A stretch of DNA of 64,000 bases. Origin: Qipengyuania citrea. GTDB taxonomy: Bacteria > Pseudomonadota > Alphaproteobacteria > Sphingomonadales > Sphingomonadaceae. The notes under the pieces are model-generated. The model worked only from the letters and a program-made list of their open reading frames with translations, did no database searches and had not been told where the DNA came from. Positions 50,021 to 58,883 of this stretch are shown piece after piece. Positions within the stretch are counted from its first letter, which is position 1. Each line of letters opens with the position of its first letter. The stretch is taken from contig NZ_JALJZT010000002.1 of assembly GCF_024171405.1 (NCBI RefSeq), forward strand, positions 1,426,001-1,490,000, written 5' to 3'. The translations under genes were made by a program, and so were the position numbers.

Positions 50021-50674
50021 TCAGCCCTCGTCGGTCTCGTCGAGGATCCAGTTGGGATTGGCAGCACCGACATGGCGACTGAAAGTCCACACGTCGCGGC
50101 TTTCGATCGCATCGTCGAGCGAGCCGGCGATGACGGTGCCGTCGCTGTCGCGTGTCACGGCAGCGATATCGGCGACGAACAATACCGCGATGCGCGCGGT
50201 ACGGCCATCGATTTCGGCCGATCGCACGGTCGCGTCCTCGATCCGGATGAGGCGGTTGTCGAGCGTTTCTCCCGCTGCCTCGCGCGCGTCGATCGCACCG
50301 GCGAAGCTGTCATAGACATCGTCGTCGGTCAGTTGGCGCAGCGTGTCCTTGTCGCCCTTCCAGAAGGCTTCGAGGATCACGCCATAAGCGCTCTTCGCCC
50401 CGTCGAGGAAGCCGAGCAGGTCGAAGCCCGGTTCGGCGGCGGCAATCGCGCGGATACCCGCTTCATTGGCCGGGGCGCGGTTGTCGCCCGCGCGCAGCAC
50501 CACCGGCTGACGGACCGCGCGCGGCGCATTGTCTGCCTGCGGCGGGGTATCGCTGCGTTCGAAACGGTGCGGAATCGCCTCTTCCTCGTGCTCCGACCGG
50601 CGGCCGAGCACCGAATAGAGCCGCAGCCCGAGAAAGGCGGCGATCATGGCGAGGATGACGATCTCGGTGATCAC
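50021..50674 (-). CDS. Tim44/TimA domain protein
   Basis: About 217 residues. One N-terminal membrane helix (EIVILAMIAAFLGLRLYSVL), a charged linker (about 30-80) and a Tim44-like domain (about 85-217) with FDLLGFLDGAKSAYGVILEAFWKGD, EDATVRSAEIDGRTARIAV and DVWTFSRHV. Bacterial TimA proteins sit at the inner membrane; their role is not settled but they neighbour secB and mltA in many alphaproteobacteria. No ATG is in frame before the helix; GTG at 50674 is the best start. Confidence 0.85.
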   Translation of the reverse strand: MITEIVILAMIAAFLGLRLYSVLGRRSEHEEEAIPHRFERSDTPPQADNAPRAVRQPVVLRAGDNRAPANEAGIRAIAAAEPGFDLLGFLDGAKSAYGVILEAFWKGDKDTLRQLTDDDVYDSFAGAIDAREAAGETLDNRLIRIEDATVRSAEIDGRTARIAVLFVADIAAVTRDSDGTVIAGSLDDAIESRDVWTFSRHVGAANPNWILDETDEG

Positions 50675-50926
50675 GGTAATAACCTGCTTCCCAACTTCAT
50701 TCCGGCGGCAACGCCCCCGGCAGTCCAACATTTGTCCTGCCCTAGATAGGAAAGAAATACAAACCGGCAATGGTCCTGCGATGAACGGGAGCCCGCGCTG
50801 CGCGCGGTCGCGGGCTGCGGATTGCTACGCGCGCCCGACAGTGCTAGTCGCGCGCACCGACGGTCCGGCGCGGCCCATGGCAGCGCGCGCGACCAGCAAA
50901 ATCGGATAATTGGAAAGCGAATTCTC

Positions 50927-51463
50927 ATGGCCGACGAAGGCGACGTTCTCACCGACCTCAACATGGATCCCGCAGCCGGCGCCAATGGGGCCGACACGCA
51001 GCCCAGCGCAGGCGTGATCTCGCAATATATCAAGGACCTTTCGGTCGAGAACCCCAATGCCCCGGCCTGCTTCCAGTGGACCGAGCAGCCGCAGCTCGAC
51101 GTGCAGGTCAATATCGCCGCCGACAAGGTCGCCGACGATGTGCACGAAGTCACGCTCAAGGTGACCTGCACCGCCAAGACCAGCCAGGGTAATCTCTACC
51201 TCATCGACCTCGACTATTGCGGGTTGATGGGCATGCGCAACCTGCCCGACGAGCACGCGCACGCGTTCCTGTTCGCCGAAGCGCCGCGCATCCTGTTCCC
51301 CTTCGCCCGCCGCGTGATTGCCGATGCCAGCCGCGACGCGGGCTTCCCGCCGCTGATGCTCGATCCGATGGATTTCGGTGCGCTCTACCAGCAGCAGCTG
51401 GCCGCGCGCGCGCAGGAACAGCAGCAGGGCGAAGGCGCGATCCCGCCCGCCGGCGAGGCATAG
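50927..51463 (+). CDS. secB: Protein-export chaperone SecB
   Basis: 178 residues. After an acidic, alphaproteobacteria-type extension come VISQYIKDLSVENPNAP, VTLKVTCTAKT, YLIDLDYCGL and ILFPFARRVIADASRDAGFPPLMLDPMDF, all SecB signatures. It holds preproteins unfolded and hands them to SecA. The Gln-rich C-terminal tail is short. It is divergent from tim44; the 252-bp gap contains a GCCCGCG/CGCGGGC hairpin near 50792-50816 but no gene I can support. Confidence 0.95.
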   Translation: MADEGDVLTDLNMDPAAGANGADTQPSAGVISQYIKDLSVENPNAPACFQWTEQPQLDVQVNIAADKVADDVHEVTLKVTCTAKTSQGNLYLIDLDYCGLMGMRNLPDEHAHAFLFAEAPRILFPFARRVIADASRDAGFPPLMLDPMDFGALYQQQLAARAQEQQQGEGAIPPAGEA

Positions 51464-51493
51464 GGCGCTGAACCGCAGCCGGGGCTCTGACGC

Positions 51494-53059
51494 GTGAGCC
51501 TGCTCAAGAACGTCGGGACGATCGGCGGGCTGACCGCGGTCAGCCGCGTGTTCGGCTTCGTGCGCGACATTCTGGTCGCGCGCGTGCTGGGCGCGACGCC
51601 GATGGGCGATGCGTGGCAGCTCGCGTTCATGCTGCCCAATATCTTCCGCCGGCTGTTTGCCGAGGGCGCCTTCGCCAGCGCCTTCGTGCCGCTGTTCAAC
51701 CGGCGCATGGTCGAAGGGCGAAGCGAAGCGCAGCGCTTTGCCGAAAGCGTGCTGTCGATCCTGCTGCCGATCCTGATCGTGTTCGGCGCGATTGCGATGA
51801 TGGTGATGCCGTGGGTGGTCGCCTATTTCGCGCCCGAAGGGCTCGAACGCGATCCCGAGGCCTTGCCGATCGCGGTGATGATGGCGCAGATCACCTTTCC
51901 CTACCTGCTGTTCATGAGCCTTGCGACGCTGGTCGCCGCAGTGCTCAATTCGCTCTCGCGCTTTGCCGCGGCGGCGGCGGCACCGATCCTGCTCAACCTC
52001 TGCCTGATTGCCGCGCTGCTCTATGGCGCATCGCTCGGCGACAGCGTGATGGCGCGGCGCGAAACCGCCTTCTGGCAATCGGTCGCGCTCAGCGCCTCGG
52101 GGCTGCTCCAGCTGGTCTGGCTGTCGTTCTGGATGCACCGCGCGGGCTTTCGCATCCGCATGGTCCTGCCGCGCGTATCGCCGGGGGTGAAGGAGCTGGG
52201 CATATTGATCGTGCCTGCCGTGTTCGGCGCGGGGATCTACCAGATCAGCCGCTTCGTCGACCTGTTCTTCCTCTCCACGCTGCAGGTCGGCAGCTATACC
52301 TATCTCGCAATGGCCGACCGCTGGAACCAGCTGCCGCTGGGCATCATCGGCATCGCGCTGGGCACCGCGATCCTGCCCGCGCTGTCGCGCTATCTCGCGC
52401 GCTCCGAAGATGCCGAGGCGCAGCGCCTGCAATCGAATGCGATCGAGCTGGCGATGCTGCTGACCGTGCCGGCCGCGGTCGCGCTGTTCGTCGCGGGAAG
52501 CGCCTTCACCCGCGTGTTCTTCGCCGGCGGCGCGTTCAGCGTGGAAGACGCGATGATTACCGGCACGGTGGTCAGCGGGCTGGTCATCGGGCTGCCCGCC
52601 TATGTGCTGGTCAAGGTGCTGACGCCCAATTTCTTCGCCCGCAAGGACACCCGCACCCCGGTCTTCACTGCCGCGGTCTCGCTGGTGATCACGGTGGGCC
52701 TCAACATCCTGCTGGTCCCGCGCCTGGGCGTGCTGGCGCTGGCGATAGCGGGGTCGATCGGCGCATGGTGCAATGTCGCGCTGCTTTATGCGATCCTTGC
52801 CCGGCGCGGATATTTCCGCCTGCCGCCGCGGATTGCGGGGCGCATCGTGCGGATCGCGATCGCCGCGCTGGCGATGGGGGCGGCGCTGTGGCTGCTGATG
52901 GACCCGCTCGACCCGTGGTTCGACGGCACGGTGCTCGAACGCACCGGCGGGATTGCCGCGGTGACATTGACGGGCAGCGCGGTCTACGGCATCGCGGCCT
53001 TCCTTCTGGGGGTCCTCGACCGGGATACGATCGCCCGGCTGCTGCGCCGCCAGACCTGA
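51494..53059 (+). CDS. murJ: Lipid II flippase MurJ
   Basis: 521 residues with about 14 membrane helices. N-terminal NVGTIGGLTAVSRVFGFVRDILVARVLG and MLPNIFRRLFAEGAFASAFVPLFN are MurJ/MviN signatures, the latter with the Arg residues needed for lipid II transport. It moves the peptidoglycan precursor across the inner membrane and is normally essential. GTG start at 51494, 30 bases after secB. Confidence 0.94.
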   Translation: MSLLKNVGTIGGLTAVSRVFGFVRDILVARVLGATPMGDAWQLAFMLPNIFRRLFAEGAFASAFVPLFNRRMVEGRSEAQRFAESVLSILLPILIVFGAIAMMVMPWVVAYFAPEGLERDPEALPIAVMMAQITFPYLLFMSLATLVAAVLNSLSRFAAAAAAPILLNLCLIAALLYGASLGDSVMARRETAFWQSVALSASGLLQLVWLSFWMHRAGFRIRMVLPRVSPGVKELGILIVPAVFGAGIYQISRFVDLFFLSTLQVGSYTYLAMADRWNQLPLGIIGIALGTAILPALSRYLARSEDAEAQRLQSNAIELAMLLTVPAAVALFVAGSAFTRVFFAGGAFSVEDAMITGTVVSGLVIGLPAYVLVKVLTPNFFARKDTRTPVFTAAVSLVITVGLNILLVPRLGVLALAIAGSIGAWCNVALLYAILARRGYFRLPPRIAGRIVRIAIAALAMGAALWLLMDPLDPWFDGTVLERTGGIAAVTLTGSAVYGIAAFLLGVLDRDTIARLLRRQT

Positions 53060-53077
53060 ACTTGATTGAGAGAATTC

Positions 53078-54103
53078 ATGCGCCCTGAAATGCGGGTAGT
53101 CTCCGGCATCCAGCCCACCGGCAATCTCCACCTCGGGAATTACCTCGGGGCGATCCGCAATTGGGTGCGCATGCAGGACGAGATGAAGGACGGCGAACAA
53201 TGCCTGTTCTTCCTCGCCGATCTGCACGCCATTTCGATGCCGCACACCCCGACCGAGTTGCACAAGGCCACGCTCGAAATGGCTGCGGCCGTCGTTGCCT
53301 GCGGGATCGACCCGCAGCGCAGCGTATTGTTCAACCAGGCGCAGGTGCCCGCGCATGCCGAACTGCAATGGCTGCTCAACGGCACCGCGCGGATGGGCTG
53401 GCTCAACCGCATGACGCAGTGGAAGGACAAGGCAGGCAAGAACCGCGAAGGCCAGTCGGTCGCGCTGTTCGGCTATCCCGTGCTGCAGGCGGCCGACGTG
53501 CTGCTCTACCAGACCACGCATGTGCCGGTGGGCGAAGACCAGAAACAGCATCTCGAGCTGGCGCGCGACATTGCGCAGAAGTTCAACAACGATTTCGCCA
53601 GCGAGGATGCGCCGGTCTTCACCCTGCCCGAAGCGATCACCCCGCCGCAGGCTGCGCGGATCATGAGCCTGCGCGACGGGTCGAAGAAGATGAGCAAATC
53701 CGACCCGTCCGAAATGAGCCGGATCGAGCTGGCCGACGATGCCGACACGGTGATGAAGAAGGTCAAGAAGGCCAAGACCGACCCCGAACCGCTGCCGAGC
53801 GAGGCCAAGGGCCTGGTCGGCCGACCCGAAGCGCTGAACCTGGTGACCATCTACGCCGCAGTCACCGAGAATACGGTCGATGCGGTGCTGGGCGAGTTCG
53901 GGGGCGAGGGTTTTGGCAAGTTCAAGCCCGCGCTGGGCGAATTGCTGGTCGAGACGCTGCGCCCGATCTCGACGCGCTTCAACGAGCTGCTCGGCGATCG
54001 CGAGGCGCTCGATGCGATCCTTGCGCGCGGTGCCAGCCATGCGCGCGAGTTGGGCCGCCCGACGCTCGATGCGGCTTACACCGCGCTCGGCCTCGTTCGC
54101 TGA
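53078..54103 (+). CDS. trpS: Tryptophan--tRNA ligase
   Basis: 341 residues, class I synthetase. The HIGH-type motif is PTGNLHLGNYLGA, the KMSKS motif is KKMSKSDPSE, and LFFLADLHA plus MGEDQKQHLE-like VGEDQKQHLELARD line the active site. It follows murJ by 18 bp on the same strand, a common pairing. The ATG at 53078 is chosen over an upstream in-frame alternative because it starts right at the conserved RVVSGIQPTG. Confidence 0.95.
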   Translation: MRPEMRVVSGIQPTGNLHLGNYLGAIRNWVRMQDEMKDGEQCLFFLADLHAISMPHTPTELHKATLEMAAAVVACGIDPQRSVLFNQAQVPAHAELQWLLNGTARMGWLNRMTQWKDKAGKNREGQSVALFGYPVLQAADVLLYQTTHVPVGEDQKQHLELARDIAQKFNNDFASEDAPVFTLPEAITPPQAARIMSLRDGSKKMSKSDPSEMSRIELADDADTVMKKVKKAKTDPEPLPSEAKGLVGRPEALNLVTIYAAVTENTVDAVLGEFGGEGFGKFKPALGELLVETLRPISTRFNELLGDREALDAILARGASHARELGRPTLDAAYTALGLVR

Positions 54104-54268
54104 CGCGCGCACCGGTGCAACATATGTGAATCGGGATATTCAATCCGGGTTCATCGACGGACCGCTAAATCCCCGGACATTCGCCGCCAATCCAGCGCGG
54201 CAGATTGGCGGGCTGCACGGGCGTGGAAAATCGTGTATTCCCCGCCCGTTACTCGAAAGGTATTGAGT

Positions 54269-54973
54269 ATGACCAACCTGAAACAGGGTTGGGGGCGCAA
54301 ACTCAAGCTCGCCTCCGTTCCCATGATCCTCGCGGGCCTTGCAGCCTGTGCCACCCCGTTCAAAGCGGATGTTTCGCGCTTCCAGTCGCAGCTGCCCGCC
54401 CCGCAGGGCGAAAGCTATGCCGTGGTCGCCGATGACCCGGCGCTCGCCGGCGGGCTCGAGTTCGCGCAATATGCCGATCTCGTCGAAGCGCAGATGACGC
54501 GCCTTGGCTATACGCAGGCGGCTTCGGTCGATGACGCATCGCTGCTGGTGCGGTTCGACTACACGGTCGACAAGGGCCGCGAGCGCGTGCGTTCGACGGG
54601 CTTCCGCGATCCGTTCTATTCGCCCTGGTACGGCTACACCGCACGCGGCTACCGCGCGCGTCCGGGCTATTACAGCCCGCGCTATTACGGCAGCCATTGG
54701 GGCTACGGCTTCAACGATCCGTGGTTCGGCGGGCCCGAAGTGCGCAGCTACACCGTCTATACCAGCGGCATCGATCTGAAGATCGACCGCGCAGCCACCG
54801 GCGAGCGCCTGTTCGAAGGCGAGGCGCAGGCCGTATCGACCTCGAACCGGCTGCAATATCTGGTGCCGAACCTGGTCGAAGCTATGTTTACCGATTTCCC
54901 CGGCAATTCGGGTGAGACGGTGCGCATCTCGATCGCGCCGGAAAAGACCACCGTGCGCCGGATCGAAGACTGA
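54269..54973 (+). CDS. DUF4136 lipoprotein
   Basis: 234 residues. Basic N-terminus and hydrophobic stretch ending ILAGLAACA, a lipobox. The mature part has VSRFQSQLP, DASLLVRFDYTVDKG and, in the middle, a Tyr/Gly/Arg-rich segment (about 115-160: YGYTARGYRARPGYYSPRYYG) that is probably a flexible loop. The end FPGNSGETVRISI matches the lipoprotein at the start of the window. Function unknown. ATG at 54269 has AAAGG nine bases upstream. Confidence 0.85.
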   Translation: MTNLKQGWGRKLKLASVPMILAGLAACATPFKADVSRFQSQLPAPQGESYAVVADDPALAGGLEFAQYADLVEAQMTRLGYTQAASVDDASLLVRFDYTVDKGRERVRSTGFRDPFYSPWYGYTARGYRARPGYYSPRYYGSHWGYGFNDPWFGGPEVRSYTVYTSGIDLKIDRAATGERLFEGEAQAVSTSNRLQYLVPNLVEAMFTDFPGNSGETVRISIAPEKTTVRRIED

Positions 54974-55004
54974 CGATAGCTTCCCGGACGGGATGAGACG
55001 AGAG

Positions 55005-55034
55005 AGGGCGGTTCCGGATCGGGCCGCCCTTTTT
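55005..55034 (+). terminator. Intrinsic terminator after the DUF4136 gene
   Basis: Stem AGGGCGG (55005-55011) / CCGCCCT (55024-55030) with a 12-base loop and a T run to 55034. It lies between converging genes (dut ends at 55045). Confidence 0.82.
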
Positions 55035-55044
55035 CATGCGCGGG

Positions 55045-55506
55045 TCAGGCGAGCTTGGCGTGACCGCCAGTCGAACCGAACCCGCCCGCGCCGCGCGTGG
55101 TGGTGTCCAGTTCGTCGACCTCTTCCCACGCGGCCTGCGTGACGGGCGCAAGGACCAGCTGCGCGATCCGGTCGCCGCGCTGGATCGCAAAGTCGCCGGC
55201 GCCGTGGTTGATCAGGATTACCTTGAGCTCGCCGCGATAATCGCTGTCGATCGTGCCGGGCGTATTGGGCACGGTAATGCCGTGTTTGAGTGCAAGGCCC
55301 GAGCGCGGGCGCACCTGGATCTCGTACCCTTGCGGGATTGCCACGGCGAGACCGGTTGCCACCGCATGCCGCTGGCCAGGCGCGATCACGCAATCTTCGG
55401 CTGCGAGCACATCCATCCCCGCCGCATCGCTGGTGGCATAGGCGGGCAGGGCCAGCCCCTCGCCATGCGGCAAGCGTTTGAGACGCACACCCACGGGATC
55501 AGTCAT
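55045..55506 (-). CDS. dut: dUTP diphosphatase
   Basis: 153 residues with the five trimeric dUTPase motifs: [37 protein letters not shown] and the C-terminal arm GAGGFGSTG. It hydrolyses dUTP to dUMP and keeps uracil out of DNA. The start overlaps the coaBC stop by 8 bases, so it is translated from the coaBC message. Confidence 0.96.
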   Translation of the reverse strand: MTDPVGVRLKRLPHGEGLALPAYATSDAAGMDVLAAEDCVIAPGQRHAVATGLAVAIPQGYEIQVRPRSGLALKHGITVPNTPGTIDSDYRGELKVILINHGAGDFAIQRGDRIAQLVLAPVTQAAWEEVDELDTTTRGAGGFGSTGGHAKLA

Positions 55507-57259
55507 GGTCGTCCTCTACGGGGGCGAGCGCGGCGGCGGCGCGGCGCACCAGTTCGCGCGCAACGTCTTCCTTGGGCATTTCGGGCAGGCTTTCGACCCC
55601 GCCCGAGGTGACGATATGAACCTGGTTGAGATCGCCGCCCATCACGCTGTTGCCTTCATTGCTCGAGACATTGTTGGCGATGATCCAGTCGGCGCCCTTG
55701 CGCTTGCGCTTCGACTTGGCGTTTTCGATCACATTCTCGGTCTCGGCGGCGAAACCGATCAGCAAGGTCGGCCGCTTGCGCCCTGCCGCAGTGCCCGCGA
55801 GGATATCGGGGTTCTCGGCCAGGATCAGCGCGGGCGGTGCGGAGCCGCGCTTCTTCATTTTCTCGCCCGCGACATGGCGGCTCTTCCAGTCGGCGACCGC
55901 AGCAACCATGAAGGCGATATCGACCGGCAATGCGCGGCGCACTTCCTCGGCCATATCCTCGGCGGTTTCGACATCAACGCGGTCGACACCCACCGGGGTG
56001 GGCAAATGCACCGGTCCCGCGATCAGCGTGACCCGCGCACCGGCAGCGGCGGCCATGGCGGCAATCGAAAAGCCCTGCTTTCCGCTCGACCGGTTGGCGA
56101 TATAGCGCACCGGATCGATCGGTTCATGCGTCGGTCCGGCGGTGATCAGCACATGCTTGCCGTAAAGCGGGCGGTGCTCGGGATCGGGATCGAAGGCGGC
56201 CTGCCCGGCGAGCGGCGAATCGTCGAAGGCAATTTCCGCGGTCTGCACATCATTGGCGATCTGCTGCGGCATGGCGCGCGCTTCCTGCGCCGCCGGATCG
56301 AAACCGAGCGCTGCGGGATCGGTCGGCGGGGCGGACGACGCCTTGCCCTTTTTGGCGAGGATCGGCCCGGCATCGGCGCCCTCGGGGATGGGCACGTCGA
56401 GCGGATCCAGCGGGCCGGGCATATCCGGCTCCGGTTCGGCTTCGGATTCGGGCTCGGCTTCGAGATCGGCCTCGATCTCGTCATGGCTGCGCTGCTCGGT
56501 CGAGCGCGGGATGATCATCGAGAGCAGTTCGCCCAGCCCGCCGCCGCCCTGTTCGGCTTCGCCCTCATCTTCGGCCTCGATGTCAGCTTCGGCCTGTTCC
56601 TCGACCTCCGCTTCCGCTTCGGGTTCGCGCGCCGTGAGGACATCGTCCACAGGTGCCTGCGCCACCGGCGCGGCGAGCTGCGCCGCAGCAGGCGGGGCCA
56701 GTTCGGGCACTTCGATATCGAGATCGAGCTCCGCGGCGATGCGGCCCAGAATCGCGGGCGGTTCGGGCATCCGCCCGGGACCGAATTCCCCGCAGGCCAT
56801 CGGGCCTTCGTCGGGATCCATCACCGCGACGCCCGCCTGCCGCAGCCAATCGGCATTGCGCTGGGTCGCGTGATGTTCCCACATCTTCACATTCATCGCC
56901 GGAACGGTCAGCACCGGCTTGTCGGTGGCGAGGATCAGCGTGGTCGCCAGATCGTCGGCAATGCCCGCCGCCATTTTTGCCAGCATATCGGCGGTGGCGG
57001 GGCATACGACCACCAGGTCGGCCTCGCGGCTGAGCTGGATATGGCCCATCTCGACCTCGTCCTTGAGATCGAACAGCGAGGTATAAACCTTGTTCTCGCT
57101 CAGCGCGGCGAGCGCCATCGGGGTGACGAATTGCTGGCCGCCTTCGGTCAGCACGCAGGTCACCTCGCCGCCCGCCTTGCGGATCAGGCGGACAAGCTCG
57201 CACGCCTTGTAGGCCGCGATGCCCCCGCCGATGACGAGCAGGATCCGCGGACCGCTCAT
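55499..57259 (-). CDS. coaBC: Bifunctional CoaBC (phosphopantothenoylcysteine decarboxylase/synthetase) with long acidic insert
   Basis: 586 residues, against about 400 in most bacteria. CoaC (about 1-182) has GGGIAAYKA, the PAMNVKMW motif and [14 protein letters not shown]. CoaB (about 365-586) has [40 protein letters not shown] and LAENPDIL. Between them lies about 180 residues rich in Glu, Ala and Pro ([20 protein letters not shown]), probably disordered. The two enzyme parts look intact, so it should make 4'-phosphopantetheine for CoA. Start [10 protein letters not shown] at 57259; coupled to dut. Confidence 0.93.
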   Translation of the reverse strand: MSGPRILLVIGGGIAAYKACELVRLIRKAGGEVTCVLTEGGQQFVTPMALAALSENKVYTSLFDLKDEVEMGHIQLSREADLVVVCPATADMLAKMAAGIADDLATTLILATDKPVLTVPAMNVKMWEHHATQRNADWLRQAGVAVMDPDEGPMACGEFGPGRMPEPPAILGRIAAELDLDIEVPELAPPAAAQLAAPVAQAPVDDVLTAREPEAEAEVEEQAEADIEAEDEGEAEQGGGGLGELLSMIIPRSTEQRSHDEIEADLEAEPESEAEPEPDMPGPLDPLDVPIPEGADAGPILAKKGKASSAPPTDPAALGFDPAAQEARAMPQQIANDVQTAEIAFDDSPLAGQAAFDPDPEHRPLYGKHVLITAGPTHEPIDPVRYIANRSSGKQGFSIAAMAAAAGARVTLIAGPVHLPTPVGVDRVDVETAEDMAEEVRRALPVDIAFMVAAVADWKSRHVAGEKMKKRGSAPPALILAENPDILAGTAAGRKRPTLLIGFAAETENVIENAKSKRKRKGADWIIANNVSSNEGNSVMGGDLNQVHIVTSGGVESLPEMPKEDVARELVRRAAAALAPVEDDHD

Positions 57260-57366
57260 GCGGTGCGCCCTGCGGCTTGAGGCATGCTCGCGCGGGTCCG
57301 CGCGGATCGGCGAATGGATACCCATTGTGTCATCGCTGCGCTTGCTAGCGCCCCCCATCGATCATG

Positions 57367-57391
57367 GCCAGCGGGTTGCGCTGGCGTTTTT
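57367..57391 (+). terminator. Orphan terminator-like hairpin before the DUF4345-like gene
   Basis: GCCAGCG (57367-57373) / CGCTGGC (57379-57385), five-base loop, then GTTTTT. On the plus strand it lies 55 bases before the next gene and has no gene behind it on that strand (coaBC runs the other way). Confidence 0.5.
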
Positions 57392-57445
57392 CCCATTACG
57401 CCTTAACCTTACGAGGTGAAAAAAACGGAAACGGGGGAGGTTCCG

Positions 57446-57835
57446 ATGCATGTGATTCTAAGCGCGATACTACTCGCGCTGGCGATACTCGACCTGGTGC
57501 TGGGGACGAGTTTCCTGGTCGACCCGGACAGTGCGGCAGCCGATTTCGGCATTGCTATCGTCACCACGCACGGCGAATCGACGCTGCGCGGGGATATGAC
57601 CGCGTTCTTCTATGTCACGGCCTTGTCGCTCGCCTGGGGCGCGTGGAAGCGGCGCGGCGACGTAATGCTGCCCGCGCTGGGCCTGTTCGGCATTGCGTTG
57701 ACCGGTCGCCTTATCAACCTGGTGGCGCAGGGCCCCTATGAGGGCTGGATCGTGCCGGTGGGCGTGGAGGCGTTCCATTGCCTTGTCATCGTCCTGGCGA
57801 TGCGGGCGTGGGGCTGGCCGAAGAAGGACGCCTGA
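57446..57835 (+). CDS. Small four-helix membrane protein, DUF4345-like
   Basis: 129 residues with four membrane helices. LVLGTSFLVDPDSAAADFGI, an Arg-containing RGDMTAFFYVTALSLAWGAW and ALGLFGIALTGRLINLV follow the DUF4345 pattern. Function unknown. GGGAGG lies seven bases before the ATG at 57446. Its 3' end overlaps the 3' end of the converging membrane protein gene by 50 bases. Confidence 0.7.
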   Translation: MHVILSAILLALAILDLVLGTSFLVDPDSAAADFGIAIVTTHGESTLRGDMTAFFYVTALSLAWGAWKRRGDVMLPALGLFGIALTGRLINLVAQGPYEGWIVPVGVEAFHCLVIVLAMRAWGWPKKDA

Positions 57836-58883
57836 GCGCTACGGCGAGATCGGCGACAGCGCACGGCAGGAAGGCGAGGCCGACCCCGTAGGCGGGAATG
57901 AACAGCCCCATCCAGTAAAGGTTCTCCTGCCGCGCGAAGATCGCGGCGGCGGCGATGAACCCGGCGAACCACAGGCTGGCCAGCGCGCCCAGCCTGCCGC
58001 CTGCGGCAAACCAGCCGAGCAGCGGGAGCACCCCCAGCGGTCCCGCGAGCCAGGTCGGGAGTGTCTGCAGCAGGGTGGAGATATGGATGCCGTAGAGCGG
58101 CAAGGCGGGGCCCAGCAGCCCGTGCCACCCGGAGGAGACGAGATCGCCGGGCTGGCGGATACTCGCCACCGCCGCAGCGTGCAGCGCCAGCCCGAGCGCG
58201 AGCAGCGCGAGAACCACGGCGATCGCGCGCGCCTGTCGCCGGTCTTGCGCCACCAGGGCAACTGCGCCCCAGGCGAGCAGGAAGGGCAGCGCCAGTTCGC
58301 GCAGTGCCACTGCGCAGGTCGCGAGCAGGAGCCCGCCTATCGGGGCATTGCGCGCGGCAAGCGCCAGCGCGAGCGACAGCATCATCCCGGCAAGGATTTC
58401 ATGGCTGAACGGGATATCGGCAATAAACGAGACCATGCCGAACAGACCGGCAAGGCCCGCCCCCGCCAATCCTTCGAACCGCCCCCGATCGCGCAAGGCC
58501 ACGAACCAGGCGAGGATATTGGCGGCCCATAGGACTACCGCGATGATCCGCCAGCCGTCTTCGCCCCATAGCGCGCTTGTCCACGCCAGCACGGGCGTGC
58601 GCACGGTCACGAAGGGGCTGGTGGGCATGGCGAAGCTGCGATGCTCGATCGCCGCCGCCGCATAGTAATCCTCGCCCGCGGCAACGCGCGCATTGATCGC
58701 GCGGTAGAGGTCCATATCGACCCGCTCGCCGCGGCCAAGCCGCTCGGCGACATCCGCCTCATGCGCGGTGTTGCGCGTTTCCAGCGCAAAGCTGTTCCAC
58801 ACAGCTGCAAGCAGCGTCACCAATACCAGCGCCAGCGCCGCCCAGCGCGGCAGGCGCGACAGCGGCCGTGCGGGCAAGGTCAT
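57786..58883 (-). CDS. Polytopic membrane protein, GT-C-like, paralog 1
   Basis: 365 residues, about nine to ten membrane helices. The first periplasmic loop has AGEDYYAAAAIEHRSF and TVRTPVLAW, the acidic/aromatic pattern of GT-C-type glycosyltransferase-like proteins; an HEI...GMM and a RELALPF motif follow in membrane segments. These same landmarks are found in order in the upstream gene (58880-60022), so the two are tandem paralogs. The start overlaps that gene's stop by ATGA. Substrate and activity unknown. Confidence 0.75.
   Translation of the reverse strand: MTLPARPLSRLPRWAALALVLVTLLAAVWNSFALETRNTAHEADVAERLGRGERVDMDLYRAINARVAAGEDYYAAAAIEHRSFAMPTSPFVTVRTPVLAWTSALWGEDGWRIIAVVLWAANILAWFVALRDRGRFEGLAGAGLAGLFGMVSFIADIPFSHEILAGMMLSLALALAARNAPIGGLLLATCAVALRELALPFLLAWGAVALVAQDRRQARAIAVVLALLALGLALHAAAVASIRQPGDLVSSGWHGLLGPALPLYGIHISTLLQTLPTWLAGPLGVLPLLGWFAAGGRLGALASLWFAGFIAAAAIFARQENLYWMGLFIPAYGVGLAFLPCAVADLAVALRRPSSASPTPASPGR

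Noticed and set aside
50825..54112. Very long open frame (over 1000 codons) on the minus strand
   Set aside because: It is the shadow of secB, murJ and trpS, all with family signatures on the plus strand; its composition is His/Arg/Gln-rich as expected of antisense frames in GC-rich DNA.
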